A stretch of DNA of 64,000 bases, taken from positions 231,605,727 to 231,669,726 of the forward strand of contig CM071568.1 of NCBI GenBank assembly GCA_036426205.1, written 5' to 3'. How positions within the stretch are numbered: the stretch's first letter is position 1; every line of letters starts with the position of its first letter. A program made the translations under genes and the position numbers. Origin of the DNA: Ascaphus truei (Eukaryota; Chordata; Amphibia; Anura; Ascaphidae). Below the pieces are notes generated by a model. It made no database searches, was not told where the DNA came from, and saw nothing but the letters and a program-made list of their open reading frames with translations. This document shows, piece after piece, positions 1 through 9,825 of the stretch.

Positions 1-390
1 CATAACCCACACTGAATGTGGCTCTGAATCGTACAGCTCCACTTCTTGGTTCAGGGGATGGTCAAGGTCGGATACTCTCTCTGCTCTCAATGAGGAAGAA
101 AAATAACCATAGTGCGCACTGTGTATAATAGTTAAAGTGTAATAATACAACTAACAGCGCGCTTACATAAATGATACAGGAATGTACACATAAAACTATA
201 GATAAGTGGCGTCTGACAGCCTCACTGCTCCATCTGATGCCGGTGTCCTCGTCTGCTGTGCTCCCGGCGGCGCGTCACTTCCGGTGATGCATCTCATCAC
301 TTCCGATTGCAATCGATTTCTGCGGAGAACGGGCAGCAATCCGGCAGCCACGGAGGGTGCAGCTAGAGCCTACTGAATCCACTATATATG

Positions 391-414
391 TTTCGCTTAA
401 AATAGCTTCATCAG
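391..414 (-). other. Relic hammerhead-ribozyme-like core
   Basis: On the minus strand the order is CTGATGA, an extra A, a 3-bp stem (GCT/AGC) around ATTTTA, then GAAA. This is the layout of a hammerhead core with one added A before stem II, the same arrangement as the better copy at 62164-62206. Stem I does not pair here: upstream GCGGACGC has no complement after the core. It is therefore probably an inactive relic of a Penelope-type terminal repeat. Confidence 0.45.
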
Positions 415-1572
415 GCGTCCGCTGCTTGTTTTAAATTAAGAAAATGTGAGTTCCCATTCTATTGAGTTCCTACTATTACTATTTGAGATCCAATTGAAGT
501 ATATTTGCGCTATGTAGTGTTTATTTGCTTAATTTTCATATGGTGATACCTGCGCTCCCCAAACCTTACAGTACATCCGTCTACAGAAGAAATTTGGACC
601 TTTCTCCATAGGGTTGAGCTGCAATTTTTTCACTTTATTATTTGCACATACACTTGCACTTTATTCCACATTAATATTTATTATTGCACAATTTATACCT
701 TCTTTATACTGTACTTTCTTTGTGATTTAATATTGTTATAACAACACATCACTTTTCACTAATATATATGAGCGCCTATGTACCATTTTTCGTCACAGTT
801 AAACATAATGCCAGATGCAATAAGTAAGGTAATGCATATTGACAAAAGATGAAAAAGGTGTGCAAAAAATGTGTAACCACTGATAGCTGTGTCCATGTAG
901 CTGCAGACTCAAAGCACACACAGTAGGGGCTCCTCGTCAACTGCTTGAATGGTGATACAAATGTATCCACACCCAAGTCAGTGTAATGTGTAAGGGATAC
1001 AATCTGTGGTTAAACAGAGTCCTCTTGAAAGATATTAAAAGTCCTATTGGGTTTGTTGGTTGATGCTGCCCCAGATGATAGGATACCACGCCTCTTCAGT
1101 GAAGAAACCTCAAAAAAAAAAAAAAAAAGGGGGACGCAAACCATGTAAAATACTTTTATAAAATGTAATTTAAAAAAAATTATATACAATTGATAACTGT
1201 GCACTTATCCAACAAAAGATAAAAAGGTATCTTCGCCTGTTAGAAACTCTCTAGTCTCTCTCCTCCTGCATTCACCGCCAGCTGGATTCCAAATGTCATA
1301 GAATTTTCTTTCCCGGGTAACCACTGGACTTTGTGTTGGTCTCTGAGTTGAGGCACTGCACCGTTTGTAGGCTGCAGACCCCTGCTTGCTAGCAGGGGTC
1401 GCAGCTCTGCCCGACGACTGCCCCTCTCTGCAGACCGGCGTCCTCAGTGATGTGGTATCCTCCCGGATGTGATGTTACTTGACTCGGAAGTGGTATATCC
1501 TCTGCAATGCTCCAGCTTCCCAAATACTGCAGGTGAGAGGTGACTGAAGAGTGGCCACACCTGTGCCTGCTA

Positions 1573-1600
1573 CACTCATATGTGTTTTCCCACTTCAGTG
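1573..1600 (-). other. Degenerate hammerhead-like core
   Basis: The minus strand reads CTGATGA, an extra A, a CCAC/GTGG stem around TGAA, then GAAAAC. The arrangement matches the other hammerhead-like sites in the window, but no complementary stem I strand is visible, so activity is unlikely. Confidence 0.35.
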
Positions 1601-1814
1601 GATTCATCAGGGATAAATATATATATTTTTGTAGTGAGAAGAGAAAGATGGTTTTTATAAAAGTTTCACGTAAAAGAATTATTGAGCAAAACATTGATGA
1701 ACTTCCCTCTTTTTGATAAATGACTTACTATTGAGTACATCCCCTTACTTTATCACACTATTTCTATTCACACTGTTTTCGTATTGTTCATAACAAGTTT
1801 ATACAAATCAGGCT

Positions 1815-1827
1815 GGGATTTGAAAAG
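1815..1827. repeat. 13-bp target site duplication, left copy
   Basis: GGGATTTGAAAAG is repeated exactly at 3231-3243 and brackets the inverted-arm insertion. The perfect match suggests a fairly recent insertion. Confidence 0.75.
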
Positions 1828-3230
1828 GTTAAATAGAAGAGAGGTGGGACACTGCTCAAACCATAATATCATGTAGGAGACCAGATAGAAAAGAACCTGG
1901 TGCACAGGGGTAATAGCTATATAGTAACAAAAAAAGGTGACAGAGGTCACTGAAGTCCCCTATATATTGCACTCAAGACTAGGTGAAAAGTACCAAACTA
2001 GTGTCAGAAAGCGTTTGTTCCAAAAAGGCTAAACCCTAAAAGTGTCACGTTGAAGACACAACAATTTAGCTAATCCTAATAAACATATATCTAATAATGA
2101 GTCAATAGTATCACCCAATCACAATGATGGGGAACAAACACGTATCCTGAACATATAACACACAAGTGAGGTAAATACCTGAAAGGTATGAGTATACCAC
2201 AGTATGGACCAATACAGGTCCCAGAAAGATGGTAAAATGAATACTTGGGGATACAGATACCCATTGAAAGACTAGTGTCTAGGTAGATGATCAAAGTAAA
2301 GACCATAAATCCACAGAAATATATCTGGTAGCCTAAAGTATAATTGTGATATCCACAGTTAAAATGCAAAAATTGCCCAAAAAATAAAAAAAACTTTAAT
2401 AAATAATTATATCGCCGAAAAACAAGAAAAGGAAAAAACACACAATTACATATTAAAATGCCCCTGAAAGGGGAGCGGGTGGGAGAGGGTAGCACAAAAA
2501 ATATAAGGGGAAAAACACTAAAAATGATCGTAATGATAAATCAAAGTGTGAAATCCCTAATGTGACTACTAAGCAGCTAAATAACCCTGTTGGTATAGTC
2601 AAAAAGGAGCACAATATAACAGGCAGGACGTGTATATATATGCAATATAGTATGAGTCCAATCATCAGGTGGTAGCATAAGTATATGTACTGATCCACCA
2701 TATGGGGGCAAACCAGAAAACCCCAGCCAAAATCTCATTATATAGCTGGGGACACGAGCGGCATCAGTCGCTCCAAACCACCAAGGTAGACAATTACAAT
2801 GTATACAACCGTATATCTCGTGCTGCTGGTGCTCGATCAGGCTATAATAGTATCCAACAGGGACAGCTCAACTCCACAATAATCCCGCTCACGGACGCCC
2901 ACTAGTGACGTCACGCCCCAACGCGAATTTTCGTGTGACGCTTCACACTTCATCAGGGGGGGAGGAGCTAACATTGTGGATGCGGGATCTATCGTGGGAT
3001 CAAACGTGTTTGTTCCCCATCATTGTGATTGGGTGATACTATTGACTCATTATTAGATACATCTGTATATGTTTATTAGGATTAGCTAAATTGTTGCGTC
3101 TTCAACGTGACACTTTTAGGGTTTAGCCTTTTTGGAACAAACGCTTTCTGACACTAGTTTGGTACTTCAGCCTTGAGTGCAATATATAGGGGACTTCAGT
3201 GACCTCTGTCACCTTTTTTTGTTACTATAT
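1828..3230 (-). mobile_element. 1.4-kb inverted-arm retroelement-like insertion
   Basis: The insertion is flanked by a perfect 13-bp direct repeat, GGGATTTGAAAAG, at 1815-1827 and 3231-3243. Near-identical inverted arms of about 225 bp lie at 1918-2142 and 3005-3230; the left arm carries about 10 extra bases near 1980. No reverse transcriptase or transposase reading frame was seen between the arms. A hammerhead-like core sits just inside the right arm on the minus strand. Long arms, a variable-length target duplication and a hammerhead motif fit a non-autonomous Penelope-like element, but this is inference. A foldback element is the alternative. Confidence 0.65.
2916..2960 (-). ncRNA. Hammerhead-ribozyme-like motif
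   Basis: The minus strand has a four-base stem I strand (CCCC, 2960-2957), CTGATGA (2956-2950), an extra A, and a five-base stem II GTGTG/CACAC (2948-2944 with 2937-2933) around AAGCGT. GAAA follows (2932-2929), then a short ATTCGCG stem III region, T-T, and GGGG (2919-2916) closing stem I. The conserved core is complete apart from the extra A. Stem I is short, so self-cleavage is possible but unproven. Confidence 0.5.
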
Positions 3231-3243
3231 GGGATTTGAAAAG
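3231..3243. repeat. 13-bp target site duplication, right copy
   Basis: This is the exact partner of GGGATTTGAAAAG at 1815-1827. The sequences on its two sides differ. Confidence 0.75.
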
Positions 3244-4037
3244 CACAGATGTGAATTTAAGTTAATAGCAATAAGATATCTAAATGATTTTTAGGTTTTA
3301 TGAAAAGACGGACAGAATCAGCAGCTGCAGAAGTCTTGCTCTCTCTCTGATTATAATTCCTGAGATTTGAATCTGTCCCACTGGGCCCTCTGATTTACTC
3401 TTTTCATACAGGACTCTCTCTGCCTACGACTTCATTAGAGTAATAAATTATCATCGTCCCTATCACAGTCTATGTGCAGCAAACAGGGTGATCTATTATT
3501 CTGATTGGTGATTTAACCCATTCAGTTCCAAGGGATCCAGCAACTAATTGCATTGGAGGAATTGTCACTCAAGTCTGTAAAATACAACTACAGATGCATG
3601 ACCAAACCAAAGCCCGACCTCTATACTATTCATTGTTGTTGAGATGTTTTTCATAGTATACTGTACAGAGATTTTTGAAGAAGGCAAAAGGTTGCACGAG
3701 AAATAGTCAATTGTTGAGGCGGTATAAAGATGCTTCATATGCCATTTATTATTGGCATATGAAACATTCAAATGTACAAAAATATTTATACCACTGTTAA
3801 ATAATAACGTTACTAAAATGTAAAGTTTTACCCGGCTGTTTAACATTGCTCCCGGCCTGTAAAACATTCTTTTGCTATCCATTGCCAACGAAGCTGTGAA
3901 CGGCTTGTGTACAGTCAGTATTTCACCTTTCAAATCCAGATGGCAGAGCAATCTTTAAATATCCATAGGATGTTTGCTAATCAAGCCTTTATTAGAAAGT
4001 ACCCATTTATTAAAGTTACTTGTGTTTTATTTTTCAG
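3244..4037. other. Non-coding DNA upstream of first visible exon
   Basis: AT-rich sequence without a recognisable exon or repeat family. Bases 4024-4037 form the polypyrimidine tract and AG acceptor of the exon starting at 4038, so this is intron. Confidence 0.6.
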
Positions 4038-4128
4038 TTGCAAAGCTCAAAGGAATTTGAACTCTTTTTTTGCCATTATAATGGGTCTGAATACAGCATC
4101 CGTCAGTCGGCTTTCTCAGACTTGGGGG
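4038..4128 (+). CDS. RAPGEF5: RAPGEF5-like exon (RasGEF domain), first in window
   Basis: The exon follows a TTTTATTTTTCAG acceptor and ends before GTAAGT. It begins with the last base of a split codon and then encodes 30 residues including NSFFAIIMGLNTASVSRLSQ, a signature of the Rap exchange-factor (RAPGEF/EPAC) CDC25-homology domain. This part of the domain helps form the GTPase-binding catalytic core that expels GDP from Rap/Ras proteins at membranes. The wording fits RAPGEF5 better than RAPGEF3 or RAPGEF4 as I recall them, though no alignment was run. Oddity: the last codon is GGG (Gly), where the family has Glu after the Trp. The exon ends in frame (phase 0). Confidence 0.85.
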
Positions 4129-4931
4129 GTAAGTTATGTAGTCTCTGTCTCTGAGCCCAGAATAGAGTATAACACCAGTATTTATTTTATAAACTACAGA
4201 TTGCTATTTGGCTTATCATTGAAATACAGGTTATAGGTAGTAAATAAACTACAGTAGTAGTGTGCAGAACAAATTAGATTTTCAATCTAACCCAGTAAAT
4301 TCCTTGCAGCCATGAAAGTTAGGAGTCTAAATTAAGAGGAGGCTTGGTCAGTTCACGTCTTTCAGTGTTCAAAACAAATCTAAAGATGTCTGTATAATTC
4401 ATATTCCCCACCTCCCCCTTTAGCTTGTGTTTTCAGAACTTCAGTAATAGTATAATGAGTTCAGTGAACTTTGTTACATTCCTTGGTATATAAGACTGAC
4501 CTACTGTATGTCATCCCAACTGACTCTAGTATTTAACACATTTCTTACATACACATCTTTTAAAAGATGGAGTTGATCCTGCAATAAATGCCAAGGTCTC
4601 CTTGCTCAGCAGCCTGTGTTTGTGTTGGTAGTTGGGCTCAGTAGAGCAGGATACTGTGGACCTTTGCCCATCTGTGCAATTACTCTTACACTTTTTAGAA
4701 TGATGACAAGTAGCAAATGCAAGATACTACCCTTCATAATGCTGCGGCCCACAGGGCAATCACATCTGCTCAGTGCTGAGAAATATCTACAAGATCAGAT
4801 TGTACTTGCATTTGATATTCATTACACACACCCACTGCAGTGCAGAAATACCCATGTAGAGCCTTCAAAGTCTAACGTTGTTGTCTTACTATGCATAACA
4901 CAGACTGTATTCTCTTTCTTTTCATTCCAAG

Positions 4932-4982
4932 AAAATCCCAGGGAAATTCAAGAAACTCTTCTCTGAACTTGAAAATCTGACG
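4932..4982 (+). CDS. RAPGEF5: RAPGEF5-like exon, 17 codons
   Basis: A 51-base exon lies between a TTTTCATTCCAAG acceptor and a GTAAGC donor. It starts and ends on codon boundaries and encodes KIPGKFKKLFSELENLT, which continues the RasGEF domain directly after the Trp-Gly of the preceding exon. The lysine-rich helix is typical of Rap exchange factors. The preceding intron is 803 bp. Confidence 0.85.
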
Positions 4983-5707
4983 GTAAGCCCATCATTTCTC
5001 TGCCTTTAATACGGTACTACGCATTGACTCATCAGACCCAAGATGCATTTGACCTCCCTGGATTGCACTTGGAATAAATGCACTTATGCTACTACTACTA
5101 CTGTATATATAACACTTAGATGACAAGCTCTTCAGAACAGGGTCTTCCTTTATAGTACAGTATGTTGTCATTTACTTGCTTCTCGTATTCACATTTGTTT
5201 GTATCTAGTTTCTCTTTGTTGAAATTGTGTAAAGCGTTGTGTACACTCTTGGTGTTATATTTATATATAAAAAAAAAAAAATACATAGTCCAGTGAAAAA
5301 GTACTTGCAGTATGGCCCACATGGGTGTATGGAAAAGCCAAAATCAGACATAGATTTTAATATCGTATTTCTCAAAAATGACAGTTTTCGTTTTTCTTCA
5401 AACTGTGTATAGAATAGTCTAATTTTGATTTATTAATTTTACAAGCTACTGAGCAGTTTTGATGAAACATTAGTAAACACAATCGCCAAGAACTGCAGTG
5501 TACAAACATTCACAGAGATCTTTGCTTTTTTTTTCAAGGTTACAGTATATAACAAATAAACAATAGTGTTTCCATTCTACACTTGAAGGTAATCATCCAC
5601 TCCATGTCTAACTTATTAAGTACTTGAATATAAATATTGTGCCCCAAATGCAAGTTGGGCAAAGGTACATATTGTACACTATTCTGCATGGTGTCACACC
5701 TGTGTGC

Positions 5708-6231
5708 CAGGGCTGGCCTTAGGGCAATGTGAGCAAGTCTACGCCACCTTGGGCCCCACGCTTCCTCCTCTCCCTCCTCCTGTCGGCACCGGGATACAAC
5801 ATCCACCCAACCGGAGAGGGGAGCTCGAGGAGTGAGCACGGGCCTCGCCTGTTCTCCATCTCCCCCCACTGGTAGGTGGGTTGACTCCCAGTGCCGACAG
5901 GAGGAGGGAGAGGAGGAAGCGCGGTGCCGGCAGAGAGAGATTAGTCTGTGTGTGTCTCTCTGTCTGTGTTCATTTGTGAGAGGGGGCTTACCTTTTCCAG
6001 AGAGGCCTGCCTCCGATAGCATCACGTTGCCATGGTGACTGGCATTAAATGATGCCGGGACGTCATATGATGATGCGTTGCCATGGCAGCGTGACGTCCC
6101 ATACCGCCGTTATGTCATGATGCTGCAGGAGGAGGGCCGCTCGTCAAGATATGTCCCTTTAACTTATTTACAGTGGGGGTCCTGCTTCCAACATGCTACG
6201 TTGGGACCCGAAAAGTCTAAGGTCGGCCCTG
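5708..6231. mobile_element. hAT-type non-autonomous element
   Basis: Ends are CAGGGCTGGCCTTAGGG and the inverse CAGGGCCGACCTTAGAC. The flanks CCTGTGTG (5699-5706) and CCTGTGTC (6232-6239) look like an 8-bp target duplication with one mismatch, as expected of hAT elements. The body is GC-rich and non-coding, with an inner inverted repeat of GACAGGAGGAGGGAG-type sequence. It lies in the intron before the exon at 6563. Confidence 0.7.
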
Positions 6232-6562
6232 CCTGTGTCATTTGTTTCTAACGTCACATTATTTGGCAAAGGTGCATATTTCAAATATTTTTTCATTAAA
6301 ATGTGTATGTGCTGTACATGAGATATTTAAACAAAAATCCACCGCTTTCTTGTAAATTGTTAAATGATAGAATTAAATGGTAAAGACTTTTTCTACTCGT
6401 GGCATTTTTATTCTTAAAGAACTTGTAGTATGACATTTTAGATGCAAAAAGCTATTTTTGTCCTTAAATTCTAAATATGTTTAAAATACATCTGACTGGT
6501 TGCGAATTATAAACATTTGCTCTAATAGGTGATAGACTTTTTGTCCCCATCCTATTTTTCAG

Positions 6563-6650
6563 GATCCTTCTCTGAATCACAAAGCATACCGGGATGCATT
6601 CAAAAAGATGAAGCCACCAAAAATCCCCTTCATGCCCTTACTCTTGAAAG
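6563..6650 (+). CDS. RAPGEF5: RAPGEF5-like exon, 29 codons plus one base
   Basis: Preceded by CCTATTTTTCAG and followed by GTACTC, this 88-base exon encodes DPSLNHKAYRDAFKKMKPP and then KIPFMPLLLK. The K-P-P-x-I-P-F-(M/V)-P-L-L-L stretch is the conserved RasGEF segment that leads into the helical-hairpin region. It ends one base into a codon (phase 1), which the next exon completes as Asp. The upstream intron is 1580 bp and holds a hAT element at 5708-6231. Confidence 0.87.
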
Positions 6651-6971
6651 GTACTCCTTATAATGCAATCATATTTCCTTTTGTGGGACAAAATAAACTG
6701 CAAGATGCATCAAATAAATAAATCCTACTGATTTCAATGCAAATTTGTTCTTGATACAGTACTTACTGTGTAGTGAAGTTATTTTCCCCCCAGAATTACT
6801 CCACTTTTGTGTTAATACATATGCCCCATAGTAGTTGTCCCAATAAAGCGATAAAAGTGGTTAATGTGAAACATGATGTAGAGATCAAGAGAAAGTGTGT
6901 ATCAATAAGGATGGACATTGTGGTCTTGAGTAAATACTATTTTATTCAGCCTTTGAGACGTTCCACAAAAT

Positions 6972-7035
6972 GACATAGGCCGAACTCGATTGACATATGT
7001 CTTTTTTTTAACCTCATCTACTATGTAACTACTCT
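6972..7035 (+). mobile_element. CR1/L2-type LINE 3' tail fragment
   Basis: The string ...GACATATGTC...AACCTCATCTACTATGTAAC is the inverse of the 3' tail found at 9826 and close to the one at 35866. It is a short, strongly 5'-truncated LINE (or LINE-tailed SINE) copy. Confidence 0.5.
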
Positions 7036-7499
7036 ATGTAAATCAAGTGAAAGACACGGGAACCCAAGCTTGTTGATGAATTACAAGCATATAAAATGCA
7101 TTATGCATTTGAAGATTAATTAATCATTCTTTCACTCCGTTGTTTCTGATCAAACTGAAAGTAAAGCATTGAGCATAGTCCACAGCAAATAATTTAATGA
7201 CAGTTTAGGCAAAACGGCTGCAGTCATTGATAGGATTTGTGCTTCAATGATTTGACCATTTGTAGTTCTTAAAACACAGCTTTATCTATTCTAGTTTAAA
7301 TGAATATTGCATATAGGATTTGATAACTTTGAAGTCTGTCATCGCTCTCTTCAAGCATCTTTTAATTAAAACGTAAAGCATTTTTTTGTTCATATGAATA
7401 CTCATAGAACTCAAGAATGTCAGGGATCTTAATAAAATAGCAGATAAAAAGAAAAGAATGTGTACACAGTAAAACATTTTTTATATGAGATGTTGTGTG

Positions 7500-7579
7500 A
7501 ATGTATATGTGTATTTATGTATATATGTATGTATATGATATGTATGTATATGTATATATATATATTATATATAATACTG

Positions 7580-7622
<43 letters not shown>

Positions 7623-7642
7623 TGTATGTATATATATATAAT
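7500..7642. repeat. AT/GTAT microsatellite
   Basis: Alternating TA with interspersed GTATATG units. Chance open frames here are low-complexity and not genes. Confidence 0.9.
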
Positions 7643-7659
7643 TAAAAACATATATTTAA

Positions 7660-8520
7660 TAGATGAGGATGAAAAATTGACACATGTCCATCGAGTCTAA
7701 CATTTGTTAAAATTAGACGACTTATCCTATATTTGTATTTACAGTATTTTGATACAGAGAAAGGGAAACAAAAAACCCCAGTGAACCATCAACAACTGAT
7801 GTCTCATAATGACAATAATGACATCAGATTTCTTCCTGGATCAACATCCTTCCCATGTTTACTTATTTGGTATATCCCTGTATACCTTTCCAAAAAGATG
7901 TCTGACCTTTTTTTTGAAGATATCCATTGTAGCTGCCATCACAGTTTCCACCTTTTAACTGCCTTAAGAAATCCATTCCTTTGTTGCTGGTGAAATCGCC
8001 TTTCCTCCAACTTTAAGGGATGACCCCATGTCATGTGTACTGCCTTTGGGAATGAATAGTTATTTAAAAAGCTCCTTATATCAACCCCAGATATATTTGT
8101 ATATAGTTATCATATCCCTTTTTAGACACCTCCTTTTTATTATATAAACTAATCTAATTTAGCTAGCCCCACCTCAATTTTTCCCTTTATTAAAGTGGTG
8201 GCTCGTCACTTTTTCTAGTTCCATAATGTTTTTGATTTTTTGTAGATGTGCTCAAAACTGTACTCCATATTCAAGGTGTGGCCTTACTAATGCTTTATAG
8301 AGGGGCATAATTATGTTGACTTCCCTTACATCCATACCCAGTTTAATGAAGATAAGATTGTATACGCCTTTGCAGCTACTGCCTGACATTGGGCAATATT
8401 GCTACACCAGCTGTCTATAAGCACTCCTAAATCCTTCTCCATCAAGGATTCCCCTAATTTTGCCCCATTTAATTAAAATGTGAGAAATTGGTTTTTATCT
8501 GCTCATCATTTATATATTTC
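7660..8520 (-). pseudogene. Decayed CR1-type LINE 3' end
   Basis: This stretch parallels 9826-10870 along its length: the same 3' tail near 7665, then text matching the reverse-transcriptase C-terminus in minus orientation, with many indels and stops. It is an older copy of the same LINE family. The element's 3' end is at the low coordinate. Confidence 0.55.
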
Positions 8521-9138
8521 TCTGTTTCTATGAATATATTTGTTTATCTGAGAGCATTTTTGCTTCCTTTATTCTGTGTCAAAACAAACAAACCTCTCAG
8601 ACAGACTAACCAGTGCTTGTAAGATGACATGATTACACATTAACATTGTATCTGAGGTTGGAAAAACAGATGTTTCTCAAATGTAACATTTTCAACCTTG
8701 AATTCAAAGGGGTTTATGTAACAAGGTTAATGTGGTGGAATTCTGGAGCAAAAAAAAACCCATCACAAAATATATCAAAGCGAATCCATTGATGTTAGTA
8801 GCATGTTGTTCTTTGATAAATCTGGTGCAATTGTTTCCCACATACTTGTACCCCTTTTGCCTTAAAACATGGACCCCAATATTGGGTTTTCAAGTCCCCT
8901 ATTGCAGATAGACTGTGTAATTAAAATCAATATGCACAAATATAACGCACAAATTATGATGTGAGCGGTATGCTTATACTGTATATGTACAGTATATACA
9001 CACCCTCATTTGTACTAAACAAGAGGACAGATCATTTATCACACACTGTAATAATAAAGATATAACTCCTTCGGTTTTGTGAAAGTATGTAAGGTATTAT
9101 CGATTTCTGACAAATACGTGTTTTTGCTCTTTTTTTAG

Positions 9139-9203
9139 ATGTCACGTTCATCCATGAAGGCAATAAAACCTTTTTAGACAACCTTGTTAACTTTGAAAAG
9201 CTG
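9139..9203 (+). CDS. RAPGEF5: RAPGEF5-like exon, VNFEKL segment
   Basis: The 65-base exon follows a CTTTTTTTAG acceptor and ends at GTAGGT. With the carried base it encodes [22 protein letters not shown], the 'T-F-I/x-H-E-G-N-x-T' and 'VNFEK' motifs conserved near the end of RasGEF domains of Rap exchange factors. It ends on a codon boundary. The preceding intron is 2488 bp and contains a CR1-type LINE fragment and a TA microsatellite. Confidence 0.87.
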
Positions 9204-9549
9204 GTAGGTAATTGTTTTAATACAAGTTAAATAACATTTTATTATCACTGATATCATGAAGTATTAGTACAAATCTTGGGCTTCTTCAATAGTGTCAATA
9301 GTGCTGTCTCTGTAATGTATCTTGCAAAATAGAAGTGGTTCTTTGTGATAAAACAAAGTCCGATAAGGGTTATCAGAGCACGATTAACGTTGATGGTCAT
9401 TCAAGTCAAGAGCAGTTAATGCCGAATCGAGCTCTGAGAACTTAATGAAACCCAGCATTAAAGAACGGTCTTCTGAGTTATCATGTGGTAATCATAAATA
9501 GTGTGCTTTATGTATTTCATAAATGATTTAACACATATATTTATTTTAG

Positions 9550-9600
9550 CGAATACAGCGTGAAATTCAGAAAAATAAATTGGACGAATCTGAATGGTAA
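9550..9600 (+). other. Possible cryptic or alternative terminal exon
   Basis: TTATTTTAG precedes an open stretch that would follow the VNFEKL exon in frame as RIQREIQKNKLDESEW and a TAA stop at 9598-9600. A GTAATG donor begins at 9597; use of it would give a 47-base exon that shifts the frame. The canonical splice from 9203 to 18399 restores the expected family sequence (EKL-HMIAD), so this is an optional or chance exon. Confidence 0.25.
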
Positions 9601-9825
9601 TGACCTAATAATGGGCAAAAGTATGGAAGGTGGTACTCACTAAATAACGCTACCCATAAGGTGCAGTAATTGAGGTCTCTTACCAAGGGCATTTCCAGCA
9701 CCGCTACCAACTACTCTTCAAGAAAATATATTTACAATGTGACTTTTGTCACTGTTTTGCAATTATGGGTGACTGTAATGAATTTCGAGCAGAGAGAAGT
9801 TGTTCCATAATAATAATTACATACT

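Larger units (their letters stand above)
1..1814. other. Repeat-rich flank, no gene seen
   Basis: No coding exon was recognised. The stretch at 230-420 is GC-rich, contains the string CACTTCCGGT also seen near 62.25 kb beside a Penelope-like element, and holds a hammerhead-like core on the minus strand. A second such core lies near 1600. The rest is AT-rich with a poly(A) run near 1113. I infer eroded Penelope-type terminal sequence, probably inside an intron of the gene whose exons begin at 4038. Confidence 0.45.

Noticed and set aside
4616..4966. 116-codon plus-strand frame running into the exon at 4932
   Set aside because: The frame is intronic upstream of the acceptor and reads the exon in a different frame from the conserved one.
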